Source of the DNA: Nocardioides sp. Root1257
Lineage (GTDB): Bacteria > Actinomycetota > Actinomycetes > Propionibacteriales > Nocardioidaceae
DNA: 64,000 nucleotides
Assembly (NCBI RefSeq): GCF_001425175.1
Contig: NZ_LMDV01000011.1
Location: forward strand, 15,245 to 79,244
Direction: 5' to 3'
Shown here: piece after piece, positions 42,260-50,791 of the stretch
Layout: the number at the start of each line of letters is the position of its first letter
Numbering within the stretch: the first letter of the stretch is position 1
Position numbers and translations under genes: made by a program
Notes under the pieces: generated by a model
What the model saw: the letters and a program-made list of their open reading frames with translations, nothing else
Told to the model about the DNA's origin: nothing
Database searches by the model: none

Positions 42260-43378
42260 GTGGCGAACACAAAGACGATGCGCGCGGCGCGCATGCACAC
42301 CGTCGGCGAACCCCTGACGATCGACCAACTGGAGATCCCGACACCACGTACGACCGACGTCCTGGTCGAGGTCAAGGCGTGCGGCATCGTGCCCAACCTG
42401 GGCAACGTGCTCAACAACATCGGCACCTGGTTCCCGCACCTCTCGCTTCCCTCGCTGCCCGCCATTTTCGGACTAGACGCCGCCGGCGTCGTCGTCGCCA
42501 AGGGCGACCAGGTCCACAACGTCGAGATCGGCCAGAGGGTGTACGTCAACCCTGCCCGCTACTGCGGAACGTGCCGGCCCTGCCAGAAGGGCAACCCGGC
42601 CGCCTGCAAGTACTACACCTTCAACGGCTACTTCGGCTTCAGTCCCGAGTCGCAGAAGATGTTCGAGGACTACCCGTACGGCGGCCTGGCCGACTACATG
42701 ACGGCCCCCCAGTACAGCTTGGTCAGTCTGCCCGATAACGTCTCCTTCGAGACCGCCGCACGCTGGGGCTATCTCGGCACGGGCTACCGCGCGCTGCGTA
42801 AGGCCGACGTGTCGGCGGGCGACACGGTGCTCGTCAATGGCGCCAGCGGAACCCTTGGGATCGGTGTCGTGCTCTTCGCGATGGCGCTGGGCGTGCGCAA
42901 GATCTTCGGCACTGGTCGCGACGTCGACCTCCTCCGCCAGGTCGAGGCACTGGCGCCGGGTCGCGTCGAGGTGCATTCCCTTGAGAGCGAGACCAGCGTC
43001 GCCGACTGGGTCCACGACCGCACCAACGGCGAGGGGGCCGACGTTGTGGTCGACGCCCTCGGCCCCGGCGCTGCGCAGTCGAGCTTCCTCGACGCGTTCG
43101 GAGCTCTGCGCCGCGGTGGGACCCACGTCAACATCGGTGCGACCGCGGGAGAGATCCCGCTCAACCTGCACGAGGTCCTCGATCGCGACCAGAACGTTCT
43201 CGGCTCCCTCTGGTTCACCCCTGCCGACGGTCAGGAGATGGCCGCCCTCGCCGAGAGCGGCGCCGTTGACCTCTCCGCACTCGAGCATGAGGTGTTCGAA
43301 CTCGAGGACGTGAACAACGCACTCGCCGTCTTCAAGAACCGCAACGGCGGGTTCAGCAACTACGTCATCGTCCCCTGA
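42260..43378 (+). CDS. Zinc-type alcohol dehydrogenase / quinone oxidoreductase-like protein
   Basis: 372 residues from GTG 42260. Structural zinc cysteines appear in ARYCGTCRPCQKGNPAACKY. The usual catalytic CGxH is changed: KACGIVPNLGNVLNN keeps the Cys but lacks the following Gly-x-His, so the catalytic zinc site may be altered. The dinucleotide loop is LVNGASGTLGIGVVLFAMALGV. Substrate unknown. First gene of the LysR-controlled operon. Confidence 0.82.
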   Translation: MANTKTMRAARMHTVGEPLTIDQLEIPTPRTTDVLVEVKACGIVPNLGNVLNNIGTWFPHLSLPSLPAIFGLDAAGVVVAKGDQVHNVEIGQRVYVNPARYCGTCRPCQKGNPAACKYYTFNGYFGFSPESQKMFEDYPYGGLADYMTAPQYSLVSLPDNVSFETAARWGYLGTGYRALRKADVSAGDTVLVNGASGTLGIGVVLFAMALGVRKIFGTGRDVDLLRQVEALAPGRVEVHSLESETSVADWVHDRTNGEGADVVVDALGPGAAQSSFLDAFGALRRGGTHVNIGATAGEIPLNLHEVLDRDQNVLGSLWFTPADGQEMAALAESGAVDLSALEHEVFELEDVNNALAVFKNRNGGFSNYVIVP

Positions 43379-43387
43379 CCGAGCCGA

Positions 43388-43407
43388 CCCACCCACCCAC
43401 CCACCCA
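43388..43407 (+). repeat. Five tandem CCCA units
   Basis: CCCA is repeated five times just before the ribosome site (TGGAGA) of the cupin gene at 43427. Tetranucleotide tracts in leaders can change length by slippage and alter translation, but the tract is short; any effect is speculation. Confidence 0.7.
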
Positions 43408-43426
43408 CTGAATCTGGAGATTCACC

Positions 43427-43966
43427 ATGAACGTCAGGCGTGTTGTCGCAGGCAACGACTCCTCAGGTCAAGCGGTCTTCTTGTCGGACGGCGTCGTGCC
43501 GCACTCCCACGAGTACCAGCACCTTCCTGGACAGGCTCACGCCCGCGTCTGGTTCAACCAGGAGGCACCCTCGACCGCAGTTCCGGCCGAGGAGACCACG
43601 AGCGAGAGCGGGCCGATCTTCCCAGCGCCCGGCGGGGCGAGCTTCATCGTCGTCCAGTACGCACCTGACGCGCTCGCGATGGAGCCGGGCTTCGACGGCG
43701 CGAAGGCAGGTGCCGAGTTCGGCCAGTACCTGCCCGACCTCGCCGTCGCCATGGATCCTGAGGTCCCGGGCATGCACCGCACCCAGAGCGTCGACTTCGG
43801 CATCGTCCTTGACGGTGAGATCTGGCTTGAGCTCGGCAGCGGCCAGGAGACGAAGCTGGAGCGCGGCGACACCATCGTCCAACTCGCCGGCCGTCACGCA
43901 TGGCGCAACAAGTCCGACCAGCCCGCCACCGTGGCCTTCGTGCTGACCGGCGCCTCCGAGGGCTGA
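43427..43966 (+). CDS. Cupin-domain protein
   Basis: 179 residues. The C-terminal half is a single cupin: HRTQSVDFGIVLDGEIWLELG and LERGDTIVQLAGRHAWRNKS, with a His in each motif. The N-terminal ~90 residues (LSDGVVPHSHEYQHLPGQAHARVWFNQE) are part of the same all-beta fold. Related proteins occur in aromatic catabolic operons without a fixed role; a metal-dependent oxygenase or isomerase is possible. ATG 43427, TGGAGA ribosome site. Confidence 0.78.
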   Translation: MNVRRVVAGNDSSGQAVFLSDGVVPHSHEYQHLPGQAHARVWFNQEAPSTAVPAEETTSESGPIFPAPGGASFIVVQYAPDALAMEPGFDGAKAGAEFGQYLPDLAVAMDPEVPGMHRTQSVDFGIVLDGEIWLELGSGQETKLERGDTIVQLAGRHAWRNKSDQPATVAFVLTGASEG

Positions 43967-44013
43967 TCGCACTGGTGTTCACCTGCCAGCCAACGACCGA
44001 GGAAGGGTTCGTC

Positions 44014-45264
44014 ATGAGTCACCAGGTCGGTATCCCGGGAGCACCGGACTGGACGACGTTCGCGCCGCGCGTGGTCGAGCCACGCTCGGCACGCAAGGTC
44101 GTCGAGCCCGGCCCGATGTACGACGACATCATTAGGCCGCTCCGTCCCTTCACCGGCATGCAGCTCAGTGACCTGCCGGACGCTCGTCCGGCGGTCGAGC
44201 TGCTGCCGGAGAACGGCGACCTCGACCGCGCCAAGACCATCACCGCGGCGGCACAGGACGTTCTCGCGGAGCTCACCACCGAGCAGCGGCAACGCGTCAC
44301 CCATGAGACGGATGCGGTGGAGTGGCAACAATGGCTCAACTCGCACCCCAACATCCTCCGGCACGGGCTGATCCTCGAGGACCTCACCGAGGGGCAGCGT
44401 GGGCGCGTGATCGCGCTCATGCGGGAGTCGCTCTCGGAGGCTGGCTTCACCCAGGCGCGCGACATCATGCGGATCAACGGCCTCCTCGGAGAGATCACTG
44501 GTCGTGCCGAAGAGTTCGGCGAGTGGCCCTACTTCTTCTCCCTCTTCGGCGACCCTAGTATCGACGAGCCGTGGGGGTGGCAGCTCGACGGACACCATCT
44601 CGACCTCAACGTGGTGGTGGTGGACGGTCACGTCGTCACCACCCCCGCCTTCATGGGGAGCGAGCCGTGCGCGATCAGGACCGGCCCGCTCGCCGGCACC
44701 GAGGTCATGCGCGCCGAGCATGAGGCCGGGCTCCGCTTCATGCGGTCCCTCGACCCTGCGGCCGCCGCGATCGCCACTGCCCGGTCGTCGATCCTCACCG
44801 CCGACCTACCGTCCGAGCTGCTCCACCCCATCAGCGGCCGGGCGCTCGGGGGCCCGTTCGGTGACAACATCGTGCTGTCCAGCGAAGGTCTCCCTGCCTC
44901 CGACCTCAGCCCTGCCCAGCGCACGCTGCTGCTCGAACTGATCTCGACGTATCTCGGCTGGAGCCCAGACTCGACGGCCGCAATCCGTCGCGCCCTGTGC
45001 GCGGAGTACCTCGACGAGACCAGCTTCTTGTGGATGGGTCGAGTCTCGGACGCGGGACCGTTCTTCTACCGGGTCCTCAGCCCGGCCGTGATGATCGAAT
45101 TCGACCACCATGCCGGCACGGCCTTCGACAATCCTGAGCCGACCGCCAACCACATCCACAGCCTGGTCCGGACGCCGCGCAAGGGCGACTACGGCGTCGA
45201 TCTCATCCAGCGGCACTACGAGCGCTTCGACCACTCCAGCGGAGGTCATCGACCGTGGACGTGA
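44014..45264 (+). CDS. DUF3500-family protein
   Basis: 416 residues from ATG 44014 with GAGGAAGGG upstream. The sequence fits the DUF3500 family: QRGRVIALMRESLSEAGFTQ, EWPYFFSLFGDPSIDEPWGWQLDGHHLDLNVVV, FMGSEPC, and a C-terminal VMIEFDHHAGTAF and NHIHSLVRTP. The conserved His clusters (GHHLDLN, FDHHAG, HIHS) and acidic residues suggest a metal site, but no activity is established that I know of. Sits between the cupin and an RraA-type aldolase, so a role in the pathway is likely. End overlaps the next start by 10 bases. Confidence 0.8.
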   Translation: MSHQVGIPGAPDWTTFAPRVVEPRSARKVVEPGPMYDDIIRPLRPFTGMQLSDLPDARPAVELLPENGDLDRAKTITAAAQDVLAELTTEQRQRVTHETDAVEWQQWLNSHPNILRHGLILEDLTEGQRGRVIALMRESLSEAGFTQARDIMRINGLLGEITGRAEEFGEWPYFFSLFGDPSIDEPWGWQLDGHHLDLNVVVVDGHVVTTPAFMGSEPCAIRTGPLAGTEVMRAEHEAGLRFMRSLDPAAAAIATARSSILTADLPSELLHPISGRALGGPFGDNIVLSSEGLPASDLSPAQRTLLLELISTYLGWSPDSTAAIRRALCAEYLDETSFLWMGRVSDAGPFFYRVLSPAVMIEFDHHAGTAFDNPEPTANHIHSLVRTPRKGDYGVDLIQRHYERFDHSSGGHRPWT

Positions 45265-46019
45265 CCGGCGACACCACTCCAAAAGACCGCCCGATCGAGC
45301 TCGACGACGAGCTCCGCCGCCTGCTGACTACGGTGGCGGTGGACACTGTCGTACATCAGCTGGAGAAGCGCGGCATCACCAGCAGCTACCTCACCGGTCT
45401 CCGGCCTCTGTTACCCGGCCATCGGCTTCTCGGCTATGCCCGGACCCTTCGGTTTCTGCCACTACGGGAGGACCAGCGCCCGGTGCTGATGTCGGGAGTC
45501 AATGCCCAACGGCGGGCGATCGAGGAGGCCCGCCCGGACGACGTCCTGGTGATCGACGCCCGTGGCGTACCCGACGCCGGCACGATCGGTGACATCCTGG
45601 CGTTGCGGCTCCAGCAGCGAGGGGCCGGCGGCGTCGTCACCGATGGCGCCATCCGCGACCCCGGCGCGATCGCCGAGCTCGGCCTCCCGTGCTACCACCA
45701 GGCGATCCACAGCGCCACTTTCGGCCGCCGCCACATCCCGTTCGAGGTGAACCGGCCCGTCGCCTGCGCCGGCGTGCTGGTCATGCCCGGCGACATCATG
45801 ATCGGTGACAGCAGCGGCTGCGCGGTGATCCCGGCCGCGCTCGCGGCCGATGTCGCTCGCGACGCCCACCAGCAGGAGCAGGAGGAGGGTTGGGCCGCAG
45901 AGCGGGTGCGACAAGGTGAGAGCACCCTCGACACCTTTCCGCTCGCGGCTGACCGGCGACCCGAGTTCGACACTTGGGTCAGGCGCCAGGCTGGAGCACC
46001 GGGAGAAGGCCTCGAATGA
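45255..46019 (+). CDS. RraA-family protein (probable HMG/CHA-type aldolase)
   Basis: 254 residues from GTG 45255, overlapping the DUF3500 gene. The active-site signature is GAGGVVTDGAIRDPGAI, containing the Asp-Gly-x-x-Arg-Asp of 4-hydroxy-4-methyl-2-oxoglutarate / 4-carboxy-4-hydroxy-2-oxoadipate aldolases; RPDDVLVIDARGVPDAGTIGDILA binds the substrate/metal. These cleave gamma-hydroxy oxo-diacids to pyruvate, the last step of protocatechuate or gallate 4,5-cleavage. Catalytic residues are intact, favouring an aldolase over the RNase E inhibitor role. Confidence 0.85.
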   Translation: MDVTGDTTPKDRPIELDDELRRLLTTVAVDTVVHQLEKRGITSSYLTGLRPLLPGHRLLGYARTLRFLPLREDQRPVLMSGVNAQRRAIEEARPDDVLVIDARGVPDAGTIGDILALRLQQRGAGGVVTDGAIRDPGAIAELGLPCYHQAIHSATFGRRHIPFEVNRPVACAGVLVMPGDIMIGDSSGCAVIPAALAADVARDAHQQEQEEGWAAERVRQGESTLDTFPLAADRRPEFDTWVRRQAGAPGEGLE

Positions 46020-46429
46020 TGTCAGCCGACTCACGTTTCACGTCCCGTCGCGCCGTCGAGATCGACGGCTTCGCGCATCGCAACCCGATCCCGGCGGCGT
46101 CGCGACTCGGTCCGCTCCTGATCTCCAGCATGGTGGTCGGCTACGAGCCCGGCACCAGCGTCGTCCCGCGGGACCCTGCAGCCCAGGCGCGCAACGTGTT
46201 CGACCACGCAGCTGCGATCCTCGCCGCCGCCGGGGCTACGTGGGACGAGGTCGTGCGCATGACGTTCTACGTCCCCGATCTCGCGCTGCGGCCAGTCGTC
46301 AACGCACCGTGGCTGGAGACCTTCCCCGATGCCACGACCAGGCCAGCCCGAGTCACCCACGCCTCTGAGAGTGACCTCGGGATCCGGGCCGAGTTCGTCG
46401 CTTTCGTCCGGGCTGGGAGTGGCGCGTGA
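46016..46429 (+). CDS. RidA-family protein (reactive intermediate deaminase type)
   Basis: 137 residues from ATG 46016 overlapping the RraA stop. YjgF/RidA fold features: PAASRLGPLLISSMVVG, AAILAAAGATWDEVVRMTFYVPD and a C-terminal ESDLGIRAEFVAFV carrying the usual Glu. The Arg equivalent to that binding imine intermediates appears lost or moved (PARVTH region), so the exact activity is open. RidA paralogues in catabolic operons often act as enamine/imine or enol hydrolases or tautomerases. Confidence 0.82.
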   Translation: MMSADSRFTSRRAVEIDGFAHRNPIPAASRLGPLLISSMVVGYEPGTSVVPRDPAAQARNVFDHAAAILAAAGATWDEVVRMTFYVPDLALRPVVNAPWLETFPDATTRPARVTHASESDLGIRAEFVAFVRAGSGA

Positions 46430-47229
46430 AGCTGACAGACGGGCAGCGTATCTCGGCGGCCCAGGCGCTGTTCGCGGCAGAGCGCGACCGCGCCTGGATC
46501 GAGCCCCTCACCGTGACCTACCCCGAGATCGACATCGAGGACGCCTACCGCATCTCCATGCTCGTAACCGAGATGAAGACCACGGCCGGCCATCGGGTCG
46601 TGGGCCACAAGATCGGGCTCACCTCGGAGGCCATGCGAAAGCTGGTCGGGGTCGACGAGCCCGACTACGGCACCCTCTTCGACACCTGGATGGTCCCGGA
46701 CGGAAGCGTGTATCCGGCGGACCGGCTCAATCACGCCCGGGTCGAGATCGAGCTCGCCTTCGTGCTGAACGCGCCGATCGATGTGGCGCGGCCGACGGCG
46801 GTCGACGTGATCCGCGCCACCGAGTTCGTGCTGCCCGCGATGGAGATCGTCGACAGCCGGTTCCGGGTGCGCGGCAATGTCATCGACAGCATCGCCGACG
46901 CGGCGACCTGCGGCGGTGTCGTCCTTGGCAGTCGGCCGATGCGCCTCGGCGATCTCGACATCCGTGACGTCTCTGGAAACCTCGAGGTCAACGGTGAGGT
47001 CGTAGAGCGAGGCAGCGCCTCTGCATCCATGGGCAACCCTGTGAACGCGGTGGCCTGGCTGGCCGGCAAGCTCCATGAGTTCGGCATCTCGCTGCACCCG
47101 GGAGACGTTGTGCTATCGGGCTCCTTCATCAGGGCACCCTGGATCTCGCCAGGCGAGGAGCTGGCCGCGCACTTCGAGGGCTGCGGCTCGGTCTCAGTGA
47201 CCGTCGGCGCGAAGGACAACACACCATGA
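46426..47229 (+). CDS. 2-oxo-hept-3-ene-1,7-dioate / 2-hydroxypentadienoate hydratase
   Basis: 267 residues, the length of HpaH/HpcG. VVGHKIGLTSEAMRKLVGV, the metal-binding Glu pair in HARVEIELAFVLN, and the later ATEFVLPAMEIVDSR all follow the hydratase/decarboxylase family. It adds water to the enol product of a meta-cleavage route and precedes an HpcH/HpaI aldolase, the normal order. GTG 46426 overlaps the RidA stop. Confidence 0.9.
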   Translation: MKLTDGQRISAAQALFAAERDRAWIEPLTVTYPEIDIEDAYRISMLVTEMKTTAGHRVVGHKIGLTSEAMRKLVGVDEPDYGTLFDTWMVPDGSVYPADRLNHARVEIELAFVLNAPIDVARPTAVDVIRATEFVLPAMEIVDSRFRVRGNVIDSIADAATCGGVVLGSRPMRLGDLDIRDVSGNLEVNGEVVERGSASASMGNPVNAVAWLAGKLHEFGISLHPGDVVLSGSFIRAPWISPGEELAAHFEGCGSVSVTVGAKDNTP

Positions 47230-47999
47230 CCCCGAATCGCATGAGGGAACAGTGGTCACGCGGAGAGGTCACGCTGGGAGGCTGGGTCCTCACCGCCGAC
47301 CCGCTGGTGGCCGCGATCGCTGGCTCGATCGGTTTCGACTACGTCGGGATCGACGTCCAGCACGGTGCGGCGACCGGGGCGACGACCCCAGGTATCGTCA
47401 GCGCCCTTGCCGCACGGACTACGCCGCTGGTCAGGGTATCCGAGAATGCTGGGGCAGCTATCGGCATGGCGTTGGATGCCGGCGCACTCGGCGTCATCGT
47501 GCCCATGGTCGAGTCGGCCGAGCAGGCGCGCATGGCGGTTTCCGCTTGCCGCTACCCGCCAGAAGGCGCTCGGAGCTTCGGGCCCGCCCACGCCCGCATC
47601 CTCTGGGGTGCCGACTACGGATCTTGGGCCGATGACGTCGTCGCCTGCATTCCAATGATCGAGACGGTCCGTGGCCTCGACAACGTCGACGAGATCATGG
47701 CGGTCCCGGGCGTAGACGCCGTGTACGTCGGCCCCGCCGATCTCTCCTTGAGCCTTGGCTTACCGCCGGTCCTCGACCACGAGGACACCAGATTCGGTGA
47801 CGCGCTCGAGGCTGTCACCGCAGCGGCCCGTCGGCACGGTGTGGTCGCCGGTGCGCACGCCAACGCTGCCCTCACCGACAAACGAATTGAACAGGGGTTC
47901 GGCATGATCACCGTTTCCGTCGATCAACCGTTGCTGACCGAGGCGCTCGCCAGGTCATTGCGAGACGGCCGAGACGCTGTCGAGCGCGGTGAGGCATGA
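47226..47999 (+). CDS. HpcH/HpaI-type class II pyruvate aldolase
   Basis: 257 residues, ATGA overlap on both sides. Characteristic blocks are DYVGIDVQHGAATGA (metal/pyruvate site), VIVPMVESAEQARMAVSACRYPPEGARSFGP, and MIETVRGLDNVDEI with VDAVYVGPADLSLSLG. Mg/Mn-dependent cleavage of 4-hydroxy-2-oxoacids gives pyruvate and an aldehyde. With the upstream hydratase it forms the lower part of a meta-cleavage-like pathway. Confidence 0.9.
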   Translation: MTPNRMREQWSRGEVTLGGWVLTADPLVAAIAGSIGFDYVGIDVQHGAATGATTPGIVSALAARTTPLVRVSENAGAAIGMALDAGALGVIVPMVESAEQARMAVSACRYPPEGARSFGPAHARILWGADYGSWADDVVACIPMIETVRGLDNVDEIMAVPGVDAVYVGPADLSLSLGLPPVLDHEDTRFGDALEAVTAAARRHGVVAGAHANAALTDKRIEQGFGMITVSVDQPLLTEALARSLRDGRDAVERGEA

Positions 48000-49822
48000 G
48001 TTCGACAGGTGGCTTCGAGACCGATCGTCATGCGGCGGCTCCCGAACCGGGCGCCGCCGGCGCGACGACCAGCGACCTGGCCTACGACACCGACGTGCTT
48101 GTGATCGGATCCGGGCCGACCGGTTCGACGGCAGCACTTGCATTGGCGCGGTACGGCCTCCGTGCGCGCGTCGTGACGAAGTGGAACTGGCTCGCCAACG
48201 GTCCGCGCGCCCACATCACCAACCAGCGGGCGATGGAGGTGCTCCGCGACCTCGGCGTCGAGGAGAAGGCGACCGACGTGGCCGCACCCTGGCACCTGAT
48301 GGGCGACATGACCTTCATGACCAGCGTCGCCGGTCCGGAGGTCGCCCGGATGCGGGCCTTCGGCACCGGCGAGGACCGTACCTCCGACTACCGCACCGGC
48401 AGCCCGTGTCCGATGCTCGACATACCCCAGCCCTTGCTCGAGCCGATCCTTGTCGACGCGGCAGCAGCGGCAGGGGCCAACTACAGCTTCAACACTGAGT
48501 ACCTCTCCCACATCCAGGACGACGAGGGCGTGACCACCCTGGTCCGAGACCGCCTGTCAGAGCACGAGTACACGATCCGATCGCGCTACCTCTTTGGCGC
48601 CGACGGGGCCGGCTCGAAGGTGGCTGCGGACATCGGACTGCCCATCGAGGGTCAGATGGGTCGTGCCGCGACCATTTACACGGTGTTCTCGGCCGATCTC
48701 ACCAGGCACGTCGAGCATCGGCCGAGCATGCTGCACTGGATCCTGAACCCCGAAGTCGGCTACGGCGAGATCGGTATGGCGACCCTGCGGTCGATCAGGC
48801 CGTGGGACCTGTGGATTGGCGGCTGGGGCTACGACCTCGCGGACGACCCGCCCGACACCAGCCCGTCGGCCATCCTGCCGGTCTTGCGCACCCTGATCGG
48901 CGACCCGACCGTCGAGATCGAGATCCACTCCACCAACACCTGGCGGATCAACCAGGCGTGGGCGAAGTACTACTCCTCAGGCCGAGTCTTCTGCGGCGGT
49001 GACGCCGTCCACCGGCACCCGCCGAGCGGCGGGCTCGGTTCCAACACCAGCATCCAGGACGCGTTCAACCTGGCCTGGAAGTTTGCGTACGTAGTGAAAG
49101 GCTGGGCTGGCGAGTCCCTGCTGACGACGTACTCCGACGAACGGGCACCTGTCGGCAAGCAGATCGTGGCCCGGGCCAACCAGTCGCGGGTCGACTACCA
49201 GCCGATCGCCGACCTCTTCCGGGACAACGGCGACGACGATCCGATCGTTGCCGGACTGGCGAGGTTGCGCGACCCCGGTGCAGCGGGTGTCGCAGCCCGG
49301 GAGTCGCTCAACGAGGCGCTCCTGCTCAAGAACAGCGAGCACAACGCCCAGGGGATCGAGCTCAACCAGCGCTACGAATCCGCCGCCGTGATCCCCGATG
49401 AACCTAGTGCCACCGAGGTGTGGGACCGCGACCCCGGCCTGTACCTCCAGGCAACCACGCGTCCGGGGGCGAAGATCCCGCATGTGTGGCTGACCGACGA
49501 TGCCGGCCGCAAGGTCTCCACGCTGGACGTCACGGGCCAGGGAATGTTCACCCTGGTGACCGGGCCGGCCGGGAGCTGCTGGAGTGCAGCTGCCGACGCC
49601 CTCGACCTTCCGTGGCTCCGTACTGTCGTCGTCGGTGCCTGCGGGGTCTATGACTCCTACTTCGCCTGGCACCGCGCCCGCGAGATCGACGAGGCAGGCT
49701 GCCTGCTCGTGAGGCCGGACGGCTACGTCGCGTGGCGCCACGCGACGGGCGTCGACGACGTTTCCACGGCCGTCACGCAGCTCCGCTCTGCTATCGATCG
49801 GGTCCTCGGCGCGTCGTCCTAG
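47996..49822 (+). CDS. FAD-dependent phenol hydroxylase, TfdB (2,4-dichlorophenol 6-monooxygenase) type
   Basis: 608 residues. FAD motif DTDVLVIGSGPTGSTAALAL near residue 33, the GPRAHITNQRAMEVLRDLG block typical of TfdB-like enzymes, YLFGADGAGSKVAADIG, and GRVFCGGDAVHRHPPSGGLG-S-NTSIQDAFNLAWK. It probably hydroxylates a phenol to a catechol-type product with NAD(P)H and O2. ATGA overlap with the aldolase gene; last gene of the operon, its end overlapping the convergent purU by four bases. Confidence 0.9.
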   Translation: MSSTGGFETDRHAAAPEPGAAGATTSDLAYDTDVLVIGSGPTGSTAALALARYGLRARVVTKWNWLANGPRAHITNQRAMEVLRDLGVEEKATDVAAPWHLMGDMTFMTSVAGPEVARMRAFGTGEDRTSDYRTGSPCPMLDIPQPLLEPILVDAAAAAGANYSFNTEYLSHIQDDEGVTTLVRDRLSEHEYTIRSRYLFGADGAGSKVAADIGLPIEGQMGRAATIYTVFSADLTRHVEHRPSMLHWILNPEVGYGEIGMATLRSIRPWDLWIGGWGYDLADDPPDTSPSAILPVLRTLIGDPTVEIEIHSTNTWRINQAWAKYYSSGRVFCGGDAVHRHPPSGGLGSNTSIQDAFNLAWKFAYVVKGWAGESLLTTYSDERAPVGKQIVARANQSRVDYQPIADLFRDNGDDDPIVAGLARLRDPGAAGVAARESLNEALLLKNSEHNAQGIELNQRYESAAVIPDEPSATEVWDRDPGLYLQATTRPGAKIPHVWLTDDAGRKVSTLDVTGQGMFTLVTGPAGSCWSAAADALDLPWLRTVVVGACGVYDSYFAWHRAREIDEAGCLLVRPDGYVAWRHATGVDDVSTAVTQLRSAIDRVLGASS

Positions 49823-50736
49823 AAGACGACGGTCGTGTTGCCGTGGCGGGCGACGCGGTCCTCTAGGTGCCAGCGGACGGCGCGCGAGAGGACCGCGCGC
49901 TCGACGTCCGCACCCAGACGCGTCAGGTCGTTTGTTCCATGGCGGTGGTTCACGCGCACGATGTCCTGCTCGATGATCGGGCCCTCGTCGAGGTCGGCGG
50001 TGACGTAGTGGGCAGTTGCGCCAACCAGCTTCACCCCGCGGTCCTTGGCCTTCTGGTAGGGCGCCGCGCCGATGAACGCGGGCAGGAACGAGTGGTGGAT
50101 GTTGATCAACGGGCACCCGACCTGGTCGAGGAACCCGGGGGTGATGATCTGCATGTAGCGGGCCAGCACCACCAGGTCCACGTTCCCCTGCAACAGTTCC
50201 AGCTGTCGCTGCTCCGCCTCGGCACGGTTGTCCTTCGTGCTCGGAATGTGGAAGTAGGGAACGCCGAAGGGGCGGACCTGTTCGGCGAGGTCGGGATGGT
50301 TCGAGATCACCATGGCGATGTTCATGTCGAGCTCGCCGCGGCGGTGGCGCCACAGGAGGTCGAGCACGCAGTGGTCGGTCTTGGAAACCATGATGGCGAC
50401 CCGCTTCGGCTTCGAGGCCTCGGTCAGCCGGAACTGCATGTCGAACTTCTCTGCGACCTGTGCCGCGAACGTGTGCTCGAGCTCGGGCCGGGCAGAGGCG
50501 AGCCCTGGCAGCCGGAAGGTCGTGCGCTGGAAGAAGGTCCCGCCGGCTTCCTCGGTCGCGTGCTGGTCCAGGGTGACGATGTTCGCTCCGGCGCCAGTCA
50601 GGAAGGAGCTGATGGCGGAGACGATCCCAGGGCGGTCGGCGCACTGGATCAGCAACCGTCCGCTGTCGGCGAGGACGTGCGGCGGCGGGGTCGACTGAAA
50701 CAGCTGCGGGGTGCTGCTGGTCGTTGTGTTGCTCAC
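49819..50736 (-). CDS. purU: Formyltetrahydrofolate deformylase
   Basis: 305 residues. An N-terminal ACT domain (LLIQCADRPGIVSAISSFLTGAGANIV) is followed by the formyltransferase fold with LVVLARYMQIITPGFL and INIHHSFLPAFIGAAPYQKAKDRGVKLVGATAHYVTADLDEGPIIEQ, holding the catalytic Asn, His and Asp. It releases formate from 10-formyl-tetrahydrofolate, regenerating free tetrahydrofolate. It lies with an MTHFR-like gene opposite the LigM-type demethylase gene, so it probably drains methyl-derived one-carbon units. Confidence 0.92.
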   Translation of the reverse strand: MSNTTTSSTPQLFQSTPPPHVLADSGRLLIQCADRPGIVSAISSFLTGAGANIVTLDQHATEEAGGTFFQRTTFRLPGLASARPELEHTFAAQVAEKFDMQFRLTEASKPKRVAIMVSKTDHCVLDLLWRHRRGELDMNIAMVISNHPDLAEQVRPFGVPYFHIPSTKDNRAEAEQRQLELLQGNVDLVVLARYMQIITPGFLDQVGCPLINIHHSFLPAFIGAAPYQKAKDRGVKLVGATAHYVTADLDEGPIIEQDIVRVNHRHGTNDLTRLGADVERAVLSRAVRWHLEDRVARHGNTTVVF

Positions 50737-50791
50737 GGTGATGCTCCTGCATTCGCGGGTGGTCGGGAGGTCCAGAGCTCAGAGTTCGGGG

